From Pseudonocardia kunmingensis (GTDB lineage: Bacteria > Actinomycetota > Actinomycetes > Mycobacteriales > Pseudonocardiaceae), in NCBI RefSeq assembly GCF_006716445.1, contig NZ_VFPA01000001.1, positions 2,852,001-2,916,000 of the forward strand: a stretch of DNA of 64,000 nucleotides, written 5' to 3'. The notes under the pieces are model-generated. The model did no database searches. It was not told the origin of the DNA and saw only the letters and a list, made by a program, of their open reading frames with translations. Position numbers and translations under genes: made by a program. Every line of letters starts with the position of its first letter. Positions within the stretch are counted from its first letter, which is position 1. Positions 33,953 through 45,196 of the stretch are shown piece after piece.

Positions 33953-36900
33953 CGAACGGCCTCCCCGGCCGCCCGGACGCGGCCCTCGCCCTCGCGGGCG
34001 CCCCCGGCTCCGGCGTTCGCGTCGATGACCCCCGCGTCGAGGTCCTCGACGTCGAGGCCACCGGCCTCGAGGTCGTCGGTGTCGACGTCGCCGAGGAGGT
34101 CCAGGTGCTCGTCACCACGCAGGCGAGGCGCGTCGGCCCGGGGTGCCGACGCGCCGGCCGGGCCCCCGTCCAGGAGGCCTTCGGGGTCGTCGAGGGTGTG
34201 GAAGTCGTCGTCCGCGTCGAGGACGGTCGGCAGCTCGTCGCCGAGGTCGCTGCCGAGGTCGACCACACGCCCCGCCGGGCGCGCGAACACGATCGGCTGC
34301 GGCGGCGCGGGCTCGTCGGGTGCCCGGACCGCCTCCGGCGTGGTGGCGGCCGGTACGCCCCGCACGGCCACGCGGCTCGCGTCGGGGTTGGTGTCGAGCG
34401 CCTCGCGCACGTGCTCCAGGTGCGGTGCCTCGAGGTCGATGCGGATCTTCTCCACGCCGCCGTGGCCGTCGGCGAAGATGAACTGGCGCGGGGTGTCGTC
34501 GGGCCGGTCGTCGTGCCGCGGTCGCGGGGAGAGCGTGCCGAGCATCTGCTCGTAGCCCACCCCGGTGGGCACCTTCAGCAGCCGCAGCGCCTCGGCCTGC
34601 GCCTCCTCGTCGTCGGTGCGCCCCACGAAGACGGCGTTGACCAGCGACGCGAAACCCGACACGCGCAGCAGGTCGCCCGCCAGCTGCGAGGCGAACAGCG
34701 CCCGGACGTTGAACTTGCGGGAGTCGCGTGCGAGCCGGTCGATCAGCACCTTGCCGGTGGGCACCTGGGACAGGAAGTGCGTCTCGTCGAGGGCCACGCC
34801 CTTGCGCAGGTTGCGGTCCGCGTCGTAGATCGTGCGCTGGGTCAGCCACGACGCCAGGTTCAGCAGCTCCACGGCGAGCGCCTCGGAGTCGGTCCACTCC
34901 TCGCGCGGGCTGCCCGGACGCGGCAGCGTCATCCCCTGCATCGTGAGCACCGTGAGCCGGTAGTCGCGGTCGGCCTGCCAGGGGTCCTCGCGCGTGGTGT
35001 CCGGGAACAGCAGGGCCGCCTGCGGCAGCTCCCGGCGCTCCTCCAGGAAGTCGGCCACGATGCCGGCGTGCTCCTCGCCGTCGCGGGCGTGCCTGCGCAG
35101 CACGTCGATGACCTGGCCGGGGTGGCGGTCCGGGGAACCGCCGACCTCGCGGACCGCGCGGAGCAGCACGATCCGGGTGTGCGGGATCCGGGACACGTCG
35201 TAGGGCAGCAGGCCGGTGAGGACGTCGAGCACGAGCCGGCGACGGGTGGCGGCCGCCAGGGAGCGCTCGCGGCGCCACGCCCGCTCCGGGTCCTCCTCGT
35301 CGGCGAAGTGCTCCGGGCGCGGCTCGGCCACCACGCGGTAGGGGTTGAGGATGCCGGGATCGGCGCGCAGCAGGTTGATGTGCCGGGAGAACGGCGCGAG
35401 CTCGGGCAGGCGGGTGAGCTGCGCGAGCGGCCCCGAGGGGTCGAGCAACGTCCAGCGGGCCCCCGCGCGCAGCGTCTTGTAGGTGATGAGGCCGGTCAGG
35501 AACGACTTGCCGGAGCCGAGTCCCCCCACGACCGCCGTGAGCCCGGACGCGCGGCGCACCTCCTGCGCGAGCCACGGGTCCCACGCCACCGGCCGCCGGG
35601 TGGCCGTGCAGGTCTCGCCGATCATGATTCCGCGCCGGTCGCCGACGGACGCGGTGGCCGCGGGGACGGCGGCGGCCGCCCACATCACCGAGCCGCGACG
35701 GCGGTAGGCCGTGGACGCCAGCGGCTCCCCGGGGATGAACTCGCGCGCGTAGCGGTACTGCGCCTCGGGGTGCTCGACCTGCACCTTCGGCCGGTAGACG
35801 TCGAGCACCTGCTGGGCCCGGCTGATGGCCTCGGCCTCGTCCTTGCCCGAGACCGCCACCCGCCACCAGCCGTACAGGCGCGTGTTGAGCTGGGTGAGGC
35901 CGCTGGTGAGCTCGTCCTCGACCTCGAGCACGCGGTCGGCCTGGCGGGCGAGGGACATCGGCGGGTCGAGGTCGTGGTCGTGGGTGTAGTGCCGGATCTG
36001 GCTGCGCACCTTGCCCATCTGGCGCTGCAGCTCACCGGCCACGTCCTCGGGCCGGCGGATGTACATCCGCGCCGACCACTCCACCGGGAAGGGGAGCCGG
36101 TCGGAGTGCTGCATCCACGGGTCGTCGACCTCGGGGATGCGCAGGCCGTCCATCAGCCCGAGCGACATCACGGCGACGTTGCGGCTGACCGTCTGCGCCC
36201 GCAGCCGCCCGACGACGCGCACGGTGGGCGCGTAGGGCTCCTGGTGCATCTCGACGCCGTCGGTGAAGGCCGCGAGATCCTCGGTCTCCCAGCGGTGGCT
36301 GCCACCGGGTACGACCGACAGCGTGCGCGGGGCGGGCAGGCCCAGCGCGCAGGACCGGTGCATCAGCCAGGCGATGTCGTCCGACGATGCCGGCACCGCG
36401 TCGAGCCCGGAGCCGGCGACGAGCGCGTCGAGGTGCCCGACCTCCGACGACAGGGCCGCGGTCTCGGCCCGCACGGCCGCGGGCGCGACCCTGCCGAGCA
36501 CCGGCGCGGCGCGCTCCACCCAGCGGTCGAGCATCCTGCGGCCGGAGACCTCGATGCCGAGGAAGACCTCCTTGTCCGACATCGACAGGCCCATCAGGTG
36601 GCGCTGCTCGCCCTCGAGGAACGCGTCCCAGCCGAGCGCGCCCGCGACATCGGGCATCCGGCCGAGCGCGTTGTGGTCGAACGACTCGGCCCACATGTGC
36701 ACGGGGTAGGGCCGGGTCGTCACCCGCAGGTGCAGCCAGCGCCCCTGCAGCTCGCCGAGCTGCGCGGCGATCTGGCGGATCAGCGCTTCGCGCTGCGAGT
36801 CGCTGCGGAAGCTCCACGCCTGCGCCGCCAGCCGGTACCAGGCCATCACCTGCGCACCGGTGCGGGTCAGGTGCCCCTCGATGGACCGCAGGGCGATGTC

Positions 36901-37002
36901 GGGCTCGTAGGTGGGCAGACCGCTGTCCCCCGCGAGTGCCCGGCCCCGGCGCCGCCCCGCCTTGCCCGACGACTTGTGACCACGGCTCGCGTCACGCGAC
37001 AC
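33949..37002 (-). CDS. VirB4-like secretion ATPase
   Basis: This 1,017-residue protein starts at GTG 37002, with GGAAGGGA 8-14 bp upstream; the frame to 37089 lies inside the previous gene. The N-terminal half is a VirB4-type region. The ATPase core has Walker A 'GGLGSGKS' near 490-497 and Walker B 'VALDETHF' near 735-742. The C-terminal ~120 residues are acidic (e.g. 'DVDTDDLEAGGLDVEDLDAG'). VirB4 powers assembly and transport by type IV systems. It overlaps its upstream neighbour by 11 nt and VirB6 by 4 nt. Confidence 0.85.
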   Translation of the reverse strand: MSRDASRGHKSSGKAGRRRGRALAGDSGLPTYEPDIALRSIEGHLTRTGAQVMAWYRLAAQAWSFRSDSQREALIRQIAAQLGELQGRWLHLRVTTRPYPVHMWAESFDHNALGRMPDVAGALGWDAFLEGEQRHLMGLSMSDKEVFLGIEVSGRRMLDRWVERAAPVLGRVAPAAVRAETAALSSEVGHLDALVAGSGLDAVPASSDDIAWLMHRSCALGLPAPRTLSVVPGGSHRWETEDLAAFTDGVEMHQEPYAPTVRVVGRLRAQTVSRNVAVMSLGLMDGLRIPEVDDPWMQHSDRLPFPVEWSARMYIRRPEDVAGELQRQMGKVRSQIRHYTHDHDLDPPMSLARQADRVLEVEDELTSGLTQLNTRLYGWWRVAVSGKDEAEAISRAQQVLDVYRPKVQVEHPEAQYRYAREFIPGEPLASTAYRRRGSVMWAAAAVPAATASVGDRRGIMIGETCTATRRPVAWDPWLAQEVRRASGLTAVVGGLGSGKSFLTGLITYKTLRAGARWTLLDPSGPLAQLTRLPELAPFSRHINLLRADPGILNPYRVVAEPRPEHFADEEDPERAWRRERSLAAATRRRLVLDVLTGLLPYDVSRIPHTRIVLLRAVREVGGSPDRHPGQVIDVLRRHARDGEEHAGIVADFLEERRELPQAALLFPDTTREDPWQADRDYRLTVLTMQGMTLPRPGSPREEWTDSEALAVELLNLASWLTQRTIYDADRNLRKGVALDETHFLSQVPTGKVLIDRLARDSRKFNVRALFASQLAGDLLRVSGFASLVNAVFVGRTDDEEAQAEALRLLKVPTGVGYEQMLGTLSPRPRHDDRPDDTPRQFIFADGHGGVEKIRIDLEAPHLEHVREALDTNPDASRVAVRGVPAATTPEAVRAPDEPAPPQPIVFARPAGRVVDLGSDLGDELPTVLDADDDFHTLDDPEGLLDGGPAGASAPRADAPRLRGDEHLDLLGDVDTDDLEAGGLDVEDLDAGVIDANAGAGGAREGEGRVRAAGEAVR

Positions 37003-37468
37003 GCGAACGTCCCTTCCGGCGCGCGGGTTCCGCCCGGCGCCCTGGCTGCCACTGCTCGACGGCGCGGCCTCCGCGCCTGCCCGATCCACGCTTGCGCTGC
37101 GACCGCGACCGGACGGCCGGGCCGATCCGCACCCGGCTCGAGCGGACGACGCCGCCCTCTCCCGCGGTGCGCCGCCGCGGGCCGGTGACCTCGTGGCGGA
37201 AGAGCCCGACGACCTGCCCGAGCGGTCGCTCGTAGTCGATGCGCTGCCCGAGGAAGCGGGTGACGGCGATCGTGAGCAGGAGCGCCCACGCCACCGAGAA
37301 GAAGTCGAGGCCGATCCCGAGCCGGCGCTGGACGAACATGATGAGGATCATGACGAGGAGGCCGAGCCCGTAGCTCACGTACCGCGCGCGCCACGGGAAC
37401 GTGGCGCGCGGTGGGCCGAGCCAGACGGAGTCGACGCGGTAGATCTCGTCGTCGGTGCGGACGAGCAC
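36992..37468 (-). CDS. Two-helix membrane protein, VirB3/PrgI/TcpE-like position
   Basis: This 158-residue protein has two membrane helices at about 31-46 and 52-70 with a short loop, set after an N-terminal amphipathic stretch. The last ~70 residues are very rich in Arg and Gly and positively charged. Size, hairpin topology and place directly before VirB4 fit VirB3/PrgI-type components; no motif proves it. The GTG start is 3 bp after the stop of the pilin-like gene. Confidence 0.65.
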   Translation of the reverse strand: MLVRTDDEIYRVDSVWLGPPRATFPWRARYVSYGLGLLVMILIMFVQRRLGIGLDFFSVAWALLLTIAVTRFLGQRIDYERPLGQVVGLFRHEVTGPRRRTAGEGGVVRSSRVRIGPAVRSRSQRKRGSGRRGGRAVEQWQPGRRAEPARRKGRSRVA

Positions 37469-37471
37469 TGA

Positions 37472-37732
37472 TCACCCGACGAGGAGGCCGGCCAGGAAGT
37501 TCCCGATCTCGGGGCCGTTGCCCGAGACCGCGATGCCCAGGGCGATGAGGCCGACGACCAGCCCCACACTGCGCCGCGCGACACCGGCGTTGTCGCCCTT
37601 GCCGCCGATCCACAGCAGGATGATCGCGATGCCGAGCAGGATGAGCGGCACGACGTTGTCGGTGATCCAGCCCTGGAGACCGTTGGTGCTCAGGGCCTGC
37701 GCGTGCAGTACGAGCACCTGTGGTCCGGTCAT
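37472..37732 (-). CDS. Small two-helix protein, VirB2-like (pilin) position
   Basis: This 86-residue protein has two hydrophobic helices (about 26-43 and 53-72) split by a short polar loop 'GGKGDNAGVARR'. That is the layout of VirB2-type pilins or small channel proteins. It has a strong ribosome site (GAGGAGG, 37741-37747 region). It is the first gene of the leftward operon; the promoter must lie in 37733-38163. The call is by topology and gene order. Confidence 0.66.
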   Translation of the reverse strand: MTGPQVLVLHAQALSTNGLQGWITDNVVPLILLGIAIILLWIGGKGDNAGVARRSVGLVVGLIALGIAVSGNGPEIGNFLAGLLVG

Positions 37733-38163
37733 GACGGCTCCTCCTCGTGGCGCTGCCAACCCGAGTTCGCCGCTGACCCGACCCCCTCGGGCTGGTGGAC
37801 ACCCGACCTGGTCTGCTCGGGCACCGCGACGAGTAGACCATGCTGACCAGCGGGAGCATAGAGGGTCGCCCGGGCGGCAGAACCGAGTGACACGGAGCGC
37901 CACGCGGCACTGCGCAGGGGTGAACGAAGCGTGCGGTGAGCGGTCGATCTGGACCGGTTGAGTGACGAAGACCGGGCGCGTAGACCGAGCCAGGTACCCG
38001 AACGGCGGGTTAGGGTCACATCGCGCTCCGCTGTTACCGATGAGTAGGTTCCCCGGTGAACAGCCGGAACGACATCGGCGACGGATGGGGAGCACCGGTC
38101 TACCCTGCTCCGCAACGGCACCGCGGCCCACCACCCGCGGCGCCAGCCCTGGGAGGAGAGCCC
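37733..38163. other. Divergent promoter region between secretion-like operon and Fe-S reductase
   Basis: There is no gene I can support in these 431 bp. A GTG-started frame from 38056 joins the reductase frame, but its first 36 codons look non-coding and it has a weaker ribosome site than 38164. The promoters of both divergent units must be here; I cannot name the boxes. Confidence 0.5.
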
Positions 38164-40578
<2,415 letters not shown>

Positions 40579-40592
40579 CAGCAGCTAGGTCG

Positions 40593-41486
40593 TCAGCACG
40601 GCGCAAACCCTGCGACGGCGAAGCGCTGCACCGCCGGGGCGGTCTGCTCGACGACGATGCGGCCGAGTGCGGGCCCTGCGGCCCGGGCCCACGCCGTCGA
40701 GCACGCGTCGACGTTCCAGCGCTCGGCTGACGGTTCCGGCTGGGGCAGGTTCTCCTCATCGGGCACCGGCTCACCGGCCACCCGGCGGTGGAGTTCGGCG
40801 ACCGCTTCGGGGCAGCTCGCCGAGCCTGCGGCGGCGAGGAGGTCCGCCTCGGCCCGCGGAGACAGGAGCCGGCACACCGGATCGGCGTCGTCCTGCTCCA
40901 CGGCGGAGAGGAGCGCGGGGAGCACTCGGGCGGGTCTGGTCTCCCCGAGCCGCATCCGGAGCGGCTCGCCCGCCTGCGCCTGGATCTGCTCGAGCTCGAT
41001 CCGGTCCTGGTAGGCCGAGAACCCGAAGCCGATCCCGCTCGCCAGGCACAGCACGGCCCCCACCGCCGCGAGCCGCCACCACGGCAGCTGCATGAGCCCC
41101 GCGAGCAGGACGCCGATGCTGCCGGCGAGGGCCCAGGCCCACGGCCCGGTGCTCACCATCAGGCCGACGACCACGACGAGGAACGCGAGCGGCAGGTCCC
41201 AACCGCGCAGCAGTCCTTCCAGGCGGAGCAGCCGGAGCACGACGAGGGCGCCGAGGCCGATCAGCCACGGGATCCAGGAGAAGCCGGCGAAGGGCCAGAG
41301 GAGCAGCGCCGCCGCGACCGCTGCGAGGCAGACGGCGCCCCGCGGGGAACGGACGACCCGCCGCCACTCGAACCGCGGGCGCGGGGGCGGGCCCGGCGGC
41401 TCCTGCGGTGGGACGGGCGCGGCAGGCGGGTGCGACGGCCGGGCCGCGGGCAGCCACGGGGGCTGGGGCTCGGGTCGCGGTTCCAT
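40593..41486 (-). CDS. Proline-rich multi-pass membrane protein, unknown function
   Basis: This 297-residue protein starts with ~45 residues of Pro/Arg-rich cytoplasmic tail. About four membrane helices follow (52-75, 82-90 partial, 96-115 and 118-157). A ~130-residue outer domain has three cysteines ('PVCRLLSP', 'SASCPEA', 'VDACSTAW') and a last Cys at the C-terminus. The outer domain looks like the small 'DUF4878/lumazine-like' type but I cannot name it. It converges with the Fe-S reductase gene, 14 bp apart. Confidence 0.66.
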   Translation of the reverse strand: MEPRPEPQPPWLPAARPSHPPAAPVPPQEPPGPPPRPRFEWRRVVRSPRGAVCLAAVAAALLLWPFAGFSWIPWLIGLGALVVLRLLRLEGLLRGWDLPLAFLVVVVGLMVSTGPWAWALAGSIGVLLAGLMQLPWWRLAAVGAVLCLASGIGFGFSAYQDRIELEQIQAQAGEPLRMRLGETRPARVLPALLSAVEQDDADPVCRLLSPRAEADLLAAAGSASCPEAVAELHRRVAGEPVPDEENLPQPEPSAERWNVDACSTAWARAAGPALGRIVVEQTAPAVQRFAVAGFAPC

Positions 41487-41538
41487 CGCTGCCGGAGGCT
41501 ACCGGTCGGACGGACCGTGTCCCAGCGGTCGCCGTGGG

Positions 41539-42470
41539 TCAGCGGGTCCGGCCGGCGCGGCGCCACTCCAACGGCGCAGTGCCGTGGGCGCGTCGGAACC
41601 GGCGGGCGAAGTAGCCCGGATCGCGGTACCCGACTCGGGCGCCGACGGTCTCCACCGTCAGGTCGGTCTCGGCCAGCAGCCGTCTCGCCTCGACCATCCG
41701 CCGCTCGGTGATCCACTGCTGCACGGTGCGACCGGTCTTGCGGCCCACGACGGTGGTGAGGTGTGGCCGGGCGTGAGACCGACCTCCGCCGCGACGTCGG
41801 TGAGGGTCAGCGGCCCGCGGAACCGCGCCTCGATCACGTCGAACACGCCGGCGAGGAGCGGCTCGTCGCGCAGGACGAGGTCGTCGGGCACGTCGGCGGC
41901 CAGCCGGGAGACCGCGACGAGCAGGAGCGTCAGGTGGGCGATCGCCGCCTCGTTGCTGCCGTCGCGCCGCTCCCGGAGCTCGCGGTCGAGGGCCGCGAAC
42001 CGTTCGCTGAACGCCGCCCGCCCGGCCGGCGGGACGTGCAGGCGCTGGGCGCCGCCCGCCACGCCGCGGACGAAGGGGAACAGCAACGGGTGAGCCCGCC
42101 AGGACAGGAAGGCACCGGGATCGGCCGGCGCGACGACGTCGGGCGGGAAGAACACCGCCCACCCGTCCGCCGCGGCGAGTCCACCCGCCTCGTCGACCAC
42201 GACCACCTCGCCCGGAGCGACGACGAACACGTCGCCCGCCACCGGGAACCACTCGCGGTCCTCCACGCGGACCACGCCGTCGTCCTGCTCGACGTAGACG
42301 ATCACGAGGAAGTCGTGGGCGTGCGGGTGGCGACGCACGACGCCCGCGGGCTCCTCGCGGCCGTGGCGCCCGCGCACCACGCTGATCGGCGGGACCCCCG
42401 GCACCCGGCGGTAGCCGTAGACGGGCACGCGGGAGCCCGGCGACCGCCGAGCCGAAGAACGTCCCACCAC
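41539..42470 (-). pseudogene. AraC-family regulator broken by a frameshift near 41761
   Basis: The N-terminal frame (to 41658) gives an AraC cupin domain ('HPHAHDFLVIVYVEQDDG', 'AGDVFVVAPGEV') and the first helix of the HTH ('TLTDVAAEVGLTPGH'). It then loses homology. The rest of the HTH ('LTTVVGRKTGRTVQQWI' to 'GYRDPGYFARRFRRAHG') is in another frame ending at 41539. A GTGT at 41761-41764 where GT would restore the frame explains the break. The start may be GTG 42470 or GTG 42428. It is a real mutation or a sequencing error. It is divergent from the methyltransferase gene. Confidence 0.75.
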
Positions 42471-42562
42471 GGCCGAGGATCCTCCCTTGGCAGCAGGTCG
42501 TACGGGTTCGAACCTGGTGACAACGACCGGAACATCGTCGCAGGAGAGGGAGACCGACCGCC

Positions 42563-43201
42563 ATGTCCGACCGTCCCGCCGCCCACGCCGAGCACGACTA
42601 CCTGCCCGCGATGGGGCGGGACCGGCTGCTCCCGCTCTACGACCCGTTCACCTGGCTCCTCGGCGTGCCGCACGTGCACCGCCGCCTCGTCACCGCGGCC
42701 GGTGTCGCCCCTGGCCACCGGGTGCTGGAGGTGGGATGCGGCACCGGGAACCTGGCGCTGCGGGTGCGACGCACGCACCCGGACGCCGAGGTGCTGGGCA
42801 TCGACCCCGATCCGCTGGCCCTCGCGCGGGCGCAGCGCAAGGCCGAGCGCCGCGGGCTGGCGGTGCGCTGGGACCGCGGGACCGCCGGTGCGCTCCCGTA
42901 CGCCGACGAGAGCGTCGACCGCGTGCTGTCGGCCTTCATGTTCCACCACCTCGACGAGGCGGAGAAGCGCCGGATGCTCACCGAGGTCCGCCGGGTCCTG
43001 CGCCCCGGCGGGCAGTTGCACCTGGCCGACTTCGGCGGCCACCACCACGGCCTCGCCGGACGCTGGGTGCACCGCAACGAGCACCTGCGGGCCAACGCGG
43101 GCGACGGCATCCCCGCCCGGATGCGCGACGCCGGCTTCACGGACGTCCGGACCGGGGAACGCGGCCGCTTCGGCGTGCTGCACGTCCGCGCCACCCGCTG
43201 A
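42563..43201 (+). CDS. Class I AdoMet-dependent methyltransferase
   Basis: This 212-residue protein has the methyltransferase_11 fold with motif I 'VLEVGCGTGNLAL' (about 52-64), an acid after strand 2 ('GIDPDPLAL'), 'DRVLSAFMFHHL' as motif II and 'LRPGGQLHLADFG' as motif III. The substrate is unknown. It is divergent from the broken AraC gene, which would be the likely regulator. A good ribosome site (GGAGAGGGAG) precedes the ATG. Confidence 0.86.
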   Translation: MSDRPAAHAEHDYLPAMGRDRLLPLYDPFTWLLGVPHVHRRLVTAAGVAPGHRVLEVGCGTGNLALRVRRTHPDAEVLGIDPDPLALARAQRKAERRGLAVRWDRGTAGALPYADESVDRVLSAFMFHHLDEAEKRRMLTEVRRVLRPGGQLHLADFGGHHHGLAGRWVHRNEHLRANAGDGIPARMRDAGFTDVRTGERGRFGVLHVRATR

Positions 43202-43265
43202 CGGCTCGCGGACGCCGTCCTGCAGCAGGGAGCCGCCGGAGCGAAGCGCAGGCCGATGTCACAGC

Positions 43266-43886
43266 TCACAACCAGCCGTGGTCGCGAGCCCGCTGCACCG
43301 CCTCCGTCCGCGACCCGGCACCCAGCTTCTGCATCGCCGAGGACAGGTAGTTGCGCACGGTGCCCGCGGAGAGGTGGACGCGGGCGGCGATGTCCGCCGC
43401 GGTGCCCGTCGCGTCGACGGCGCGCAGCACCTCCAGCTCCCGGTCGGTCAGCGGGCACTCCTCGGTCATCAGCGCCGTCATGGCCAGCTCCGGGTCGACG
43501 TAGCGCCCGCCGCCGTGCACCCGGCGGATGACGTCGGCGAGCAGCGTGGCCGGCGCGCTCTTGGTGACGAACCCCGCGGCCCCCGCCGCGAGGGCCCTGC
43601 GCAGCACGCCCGGCCGGGCGTGCCGGGTGAGGATGATGCAGCGGGTGGCGGGCTCGTGCGCGGCCACCCACTGCGCGACCTCGGCGCCGTCGCGACCGGG
43701 CATCTCGACGTCGAGCACGGCGACGTCGGGGCGGTGCCGGCGGACGCTCGCGATGGCCTCGTCGCCCGTGCCCGCCTCGGCGACGACCACGAGATCGGTC
43801 TCCATGCCCAGCAGCGCCCCGACGGCGCCGCGGGTCAACGACTCGTCGTCGGCCAGCACGAGCCGGATCCGGTCCGGGGAGCTCAC
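43266..43886 (-). CDS. NarL/LuxR-family response regulator
   Basis: This 206-residue protein has a receiver domain (1-~120) with phospho-acceptor Asp59 ('VAVLDVEMPG'), acidic pocket Asp13-Asp14, and Lys near 106 ('VTKSAP'). A LuxR-type helix-turn-helix follows (about 145-200; 'LTDRELEVLRAV', 'IAARVHLSAGTVRNYLSSAMQKLG'). The GTG start overlaps the kinase stop by 4 nt (GTGA). It pairs with the kinase and probably controls the divergent ABC exporter. Confidence 0.9.
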   Translation of the reverse strand: MSSPDRIRLVLADDESLTRGAVGALLGMETDLVVVAEAGTGDEAIASVRRHRPDVAVLDVEMPGRDGAEVAQWVAAHEPATRCIILTRHARPGVLRRALAAGAAGFVTKSAPATLLADVIRRVHGGGRYVDPELAMTALMTEECPLTDRELEVLRAVDATGTAADIAARVHLSAGTVRNYLSSAMQKLGAGSRTEAVQRARDHGWL

Positions 43887-45115
43887 GAAACGCCCGCGGG
43901 CAGCTCGGCGTCGAGGCGGAACGTGCCGTCCGGGCCGGGACGGGCCTCCAGCCGCCCGGCGTGCTCCTGCAGGTAGCGGCCGAGGGCCGCGAGCCCGGTG
44001 CCCGGGTCGGCGTCGTCGCCGGGCAGGGCGCCGTCGTTCACGACCCGCAGCCGGGCCTGCCCGCCCGTCGCATCGATCTCGATCGTGCACCGGCTGGGCT
44101 CGGAGTGGCGCAGGACGTTCGTCATCGCCTCCCGCAGCACCCGGCCGAGCACGTTGCCGGCGGCCGGGCCGACGCCCGCAGGGTCCCCGCGCACCACGAG
44201 GTCGACGCCGGCGGTCTCCAGCACCGCGCGCGCACCGGCCAGCTCCGTGCCCAGGTCGGTGGGGCGGGTGTCGCGCACCAGGGCCCGCACCTCGCTCAGC
44301 GAGCGCCGTGCGACGGCCTGCACCTCCTCCATCTCGACGCGGGCGCGCACCGGGTCGCCCTCCTGCAGGCGGGCCGCCAGCTCGCTCTTGAACGCGACGA
44401 CCTCCAGCGCGTGCCCGAGGATGTCGTGCAGGTCGTCGGCCAGCCGCAGCCGCTCGCGCGCGGTGGCGAGCTCGGCGGCGGTGCGCCTCGAGTCGTCCAG
44501 GTCGGTGACGGCCTTGAGCCACCACAGCCGCTCGACGTCCAGCGTCCACATCGTGGCGACGAAGAACGCCGCGCAGCCCGCGGGGAACCAGGGGCTGATC
44601 GGCGTCCCGACGAGCGACGGCGCGGTGAGGAGGTAGCCGGCCACCAGCGTGAAGGCGGTGGCCAGCCCGATCCAGAGCATCATCCACCGCGCCCGGAGAC
44701 CGGCGACGACGTCGCCGAGCAGGACGCCACCGACCAGCGACCAGATGAAGCCCGGGTAGCCCGTGGCCAGCCCGAGCAGCGTGATCGCGATGCCGACGAC
44801 CGTGGCCACGACGACGAACCACCACGGGGCACGTGCTCCGAGCGCGGCCATGTGCTGCCGGATCCGCCACAGGTGCAGCCCGAACGCGACGACGTAGAGC
44901 ACGAACAGGTACCACCCGGAGACCAGGTCCAGGCCGGCGAGCCACACCCCGTACGCGGGCACGGTGAGCAGCCAGAAGATCGTCATGGCGAGCCCGATCC
45001 GGCCGAACCGCCGCGCGGCGCGGACCTTGCGCTCCTCGGGCCCGAGCAGCGGGGTTGCGTCCACGGCCTGGACGGTAGCCGACGCACGCCGCTGACCGGC
45101 GATGACAGCTGTCAT
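43883..45115 (-). CDS. Sensor histidine kinase, NarL-partner (HisKA_3) type
   Basis: This 410-residue kinase has about five to six membrane helices (35-190) and almost no extracellular sensing loop. The HisKA_3 dimer domain has phospho-His230 ('LADDLHDILGHAL'). The ATPase domain has 'REAMTNVLRHS' (N box) and 'GTGLAALGRYLQEHAG' (G box). Such kinases sense membrane stress or bilayer-active drugs, as in DesK/LiaS-type systems. The ATG 45115 lies inside an 18-bp palindrome; a start at GTG 45064 is possible. Confidence 0.87.
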   Translation of the reverse strand: MTAVIAGQRRASATVQAVDATPLLGPEERKVRAARRFGRIGLAMTIFWLLTVPAYGVWLAGLDLVSGWYLFVLYVVAFGLHLWRIRQHMAALGARAPWWFVVVATVVGIAITLLGLATGYPGFIWSLVGGVLLGDVVAGLRARWMMLWIGLATAFTLVAGYLLTAPSLVGTPISPWFPAGCAAFFVATMWTLDVERLWWLKAVTDLDDSRRTAAELATARERLRLADDLHDILGHALEVVAFKSELAARLQEGDPVRARVEMEEVQAVARRSLSEVRALVRDTRPTDLGTELAGARAVLETAGVDLVVRGDPAGVGPAAGNVLGRVLREAMTNVLRHSEPSRCTIEIDATGGQARLRVVNDGALPGDDADPGTGLAALGRYLQEHAGRLEARPGPDGTFRLDAELPAGVS

Positions 45116-45117
45116 CG
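45100..45117. promoter_or_regulatory. 18-bp perfect palindrome at the kinase start
   Basis: CGATGACAGCTGTCATCG is perfectly self-complementary. It covers the kinase ATG and lies 80 bp from the divergent ABC transporter start. It fits an operator for the response regulator, giving self-control and exporter control. Confidence 0.55.
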
Positions 45118-45196
45118 ACTCCCGTGGTGCGCGTCAGCGCGACCGGTGAGCCCCGGTACTACCGGGCGCCGCGGCTCGGCCGCGAACCTGGGGAGC

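Noticed and set aside
34105..37188. 1,027-codon plus-strand frame opposite the VirB4-like gene
   Set aside because: Arg/Gly/Pro/Val-rich shadow; the VirB4 motifs are on the minus strand.
29842..37732. Integrative conjugative element
   Set aside because: No integrase, relaxase, excisionase or att-like direct repeat flanks the operon, and the nearest tRNA is 12 kb away without a repeat of its 3' end that I can see.
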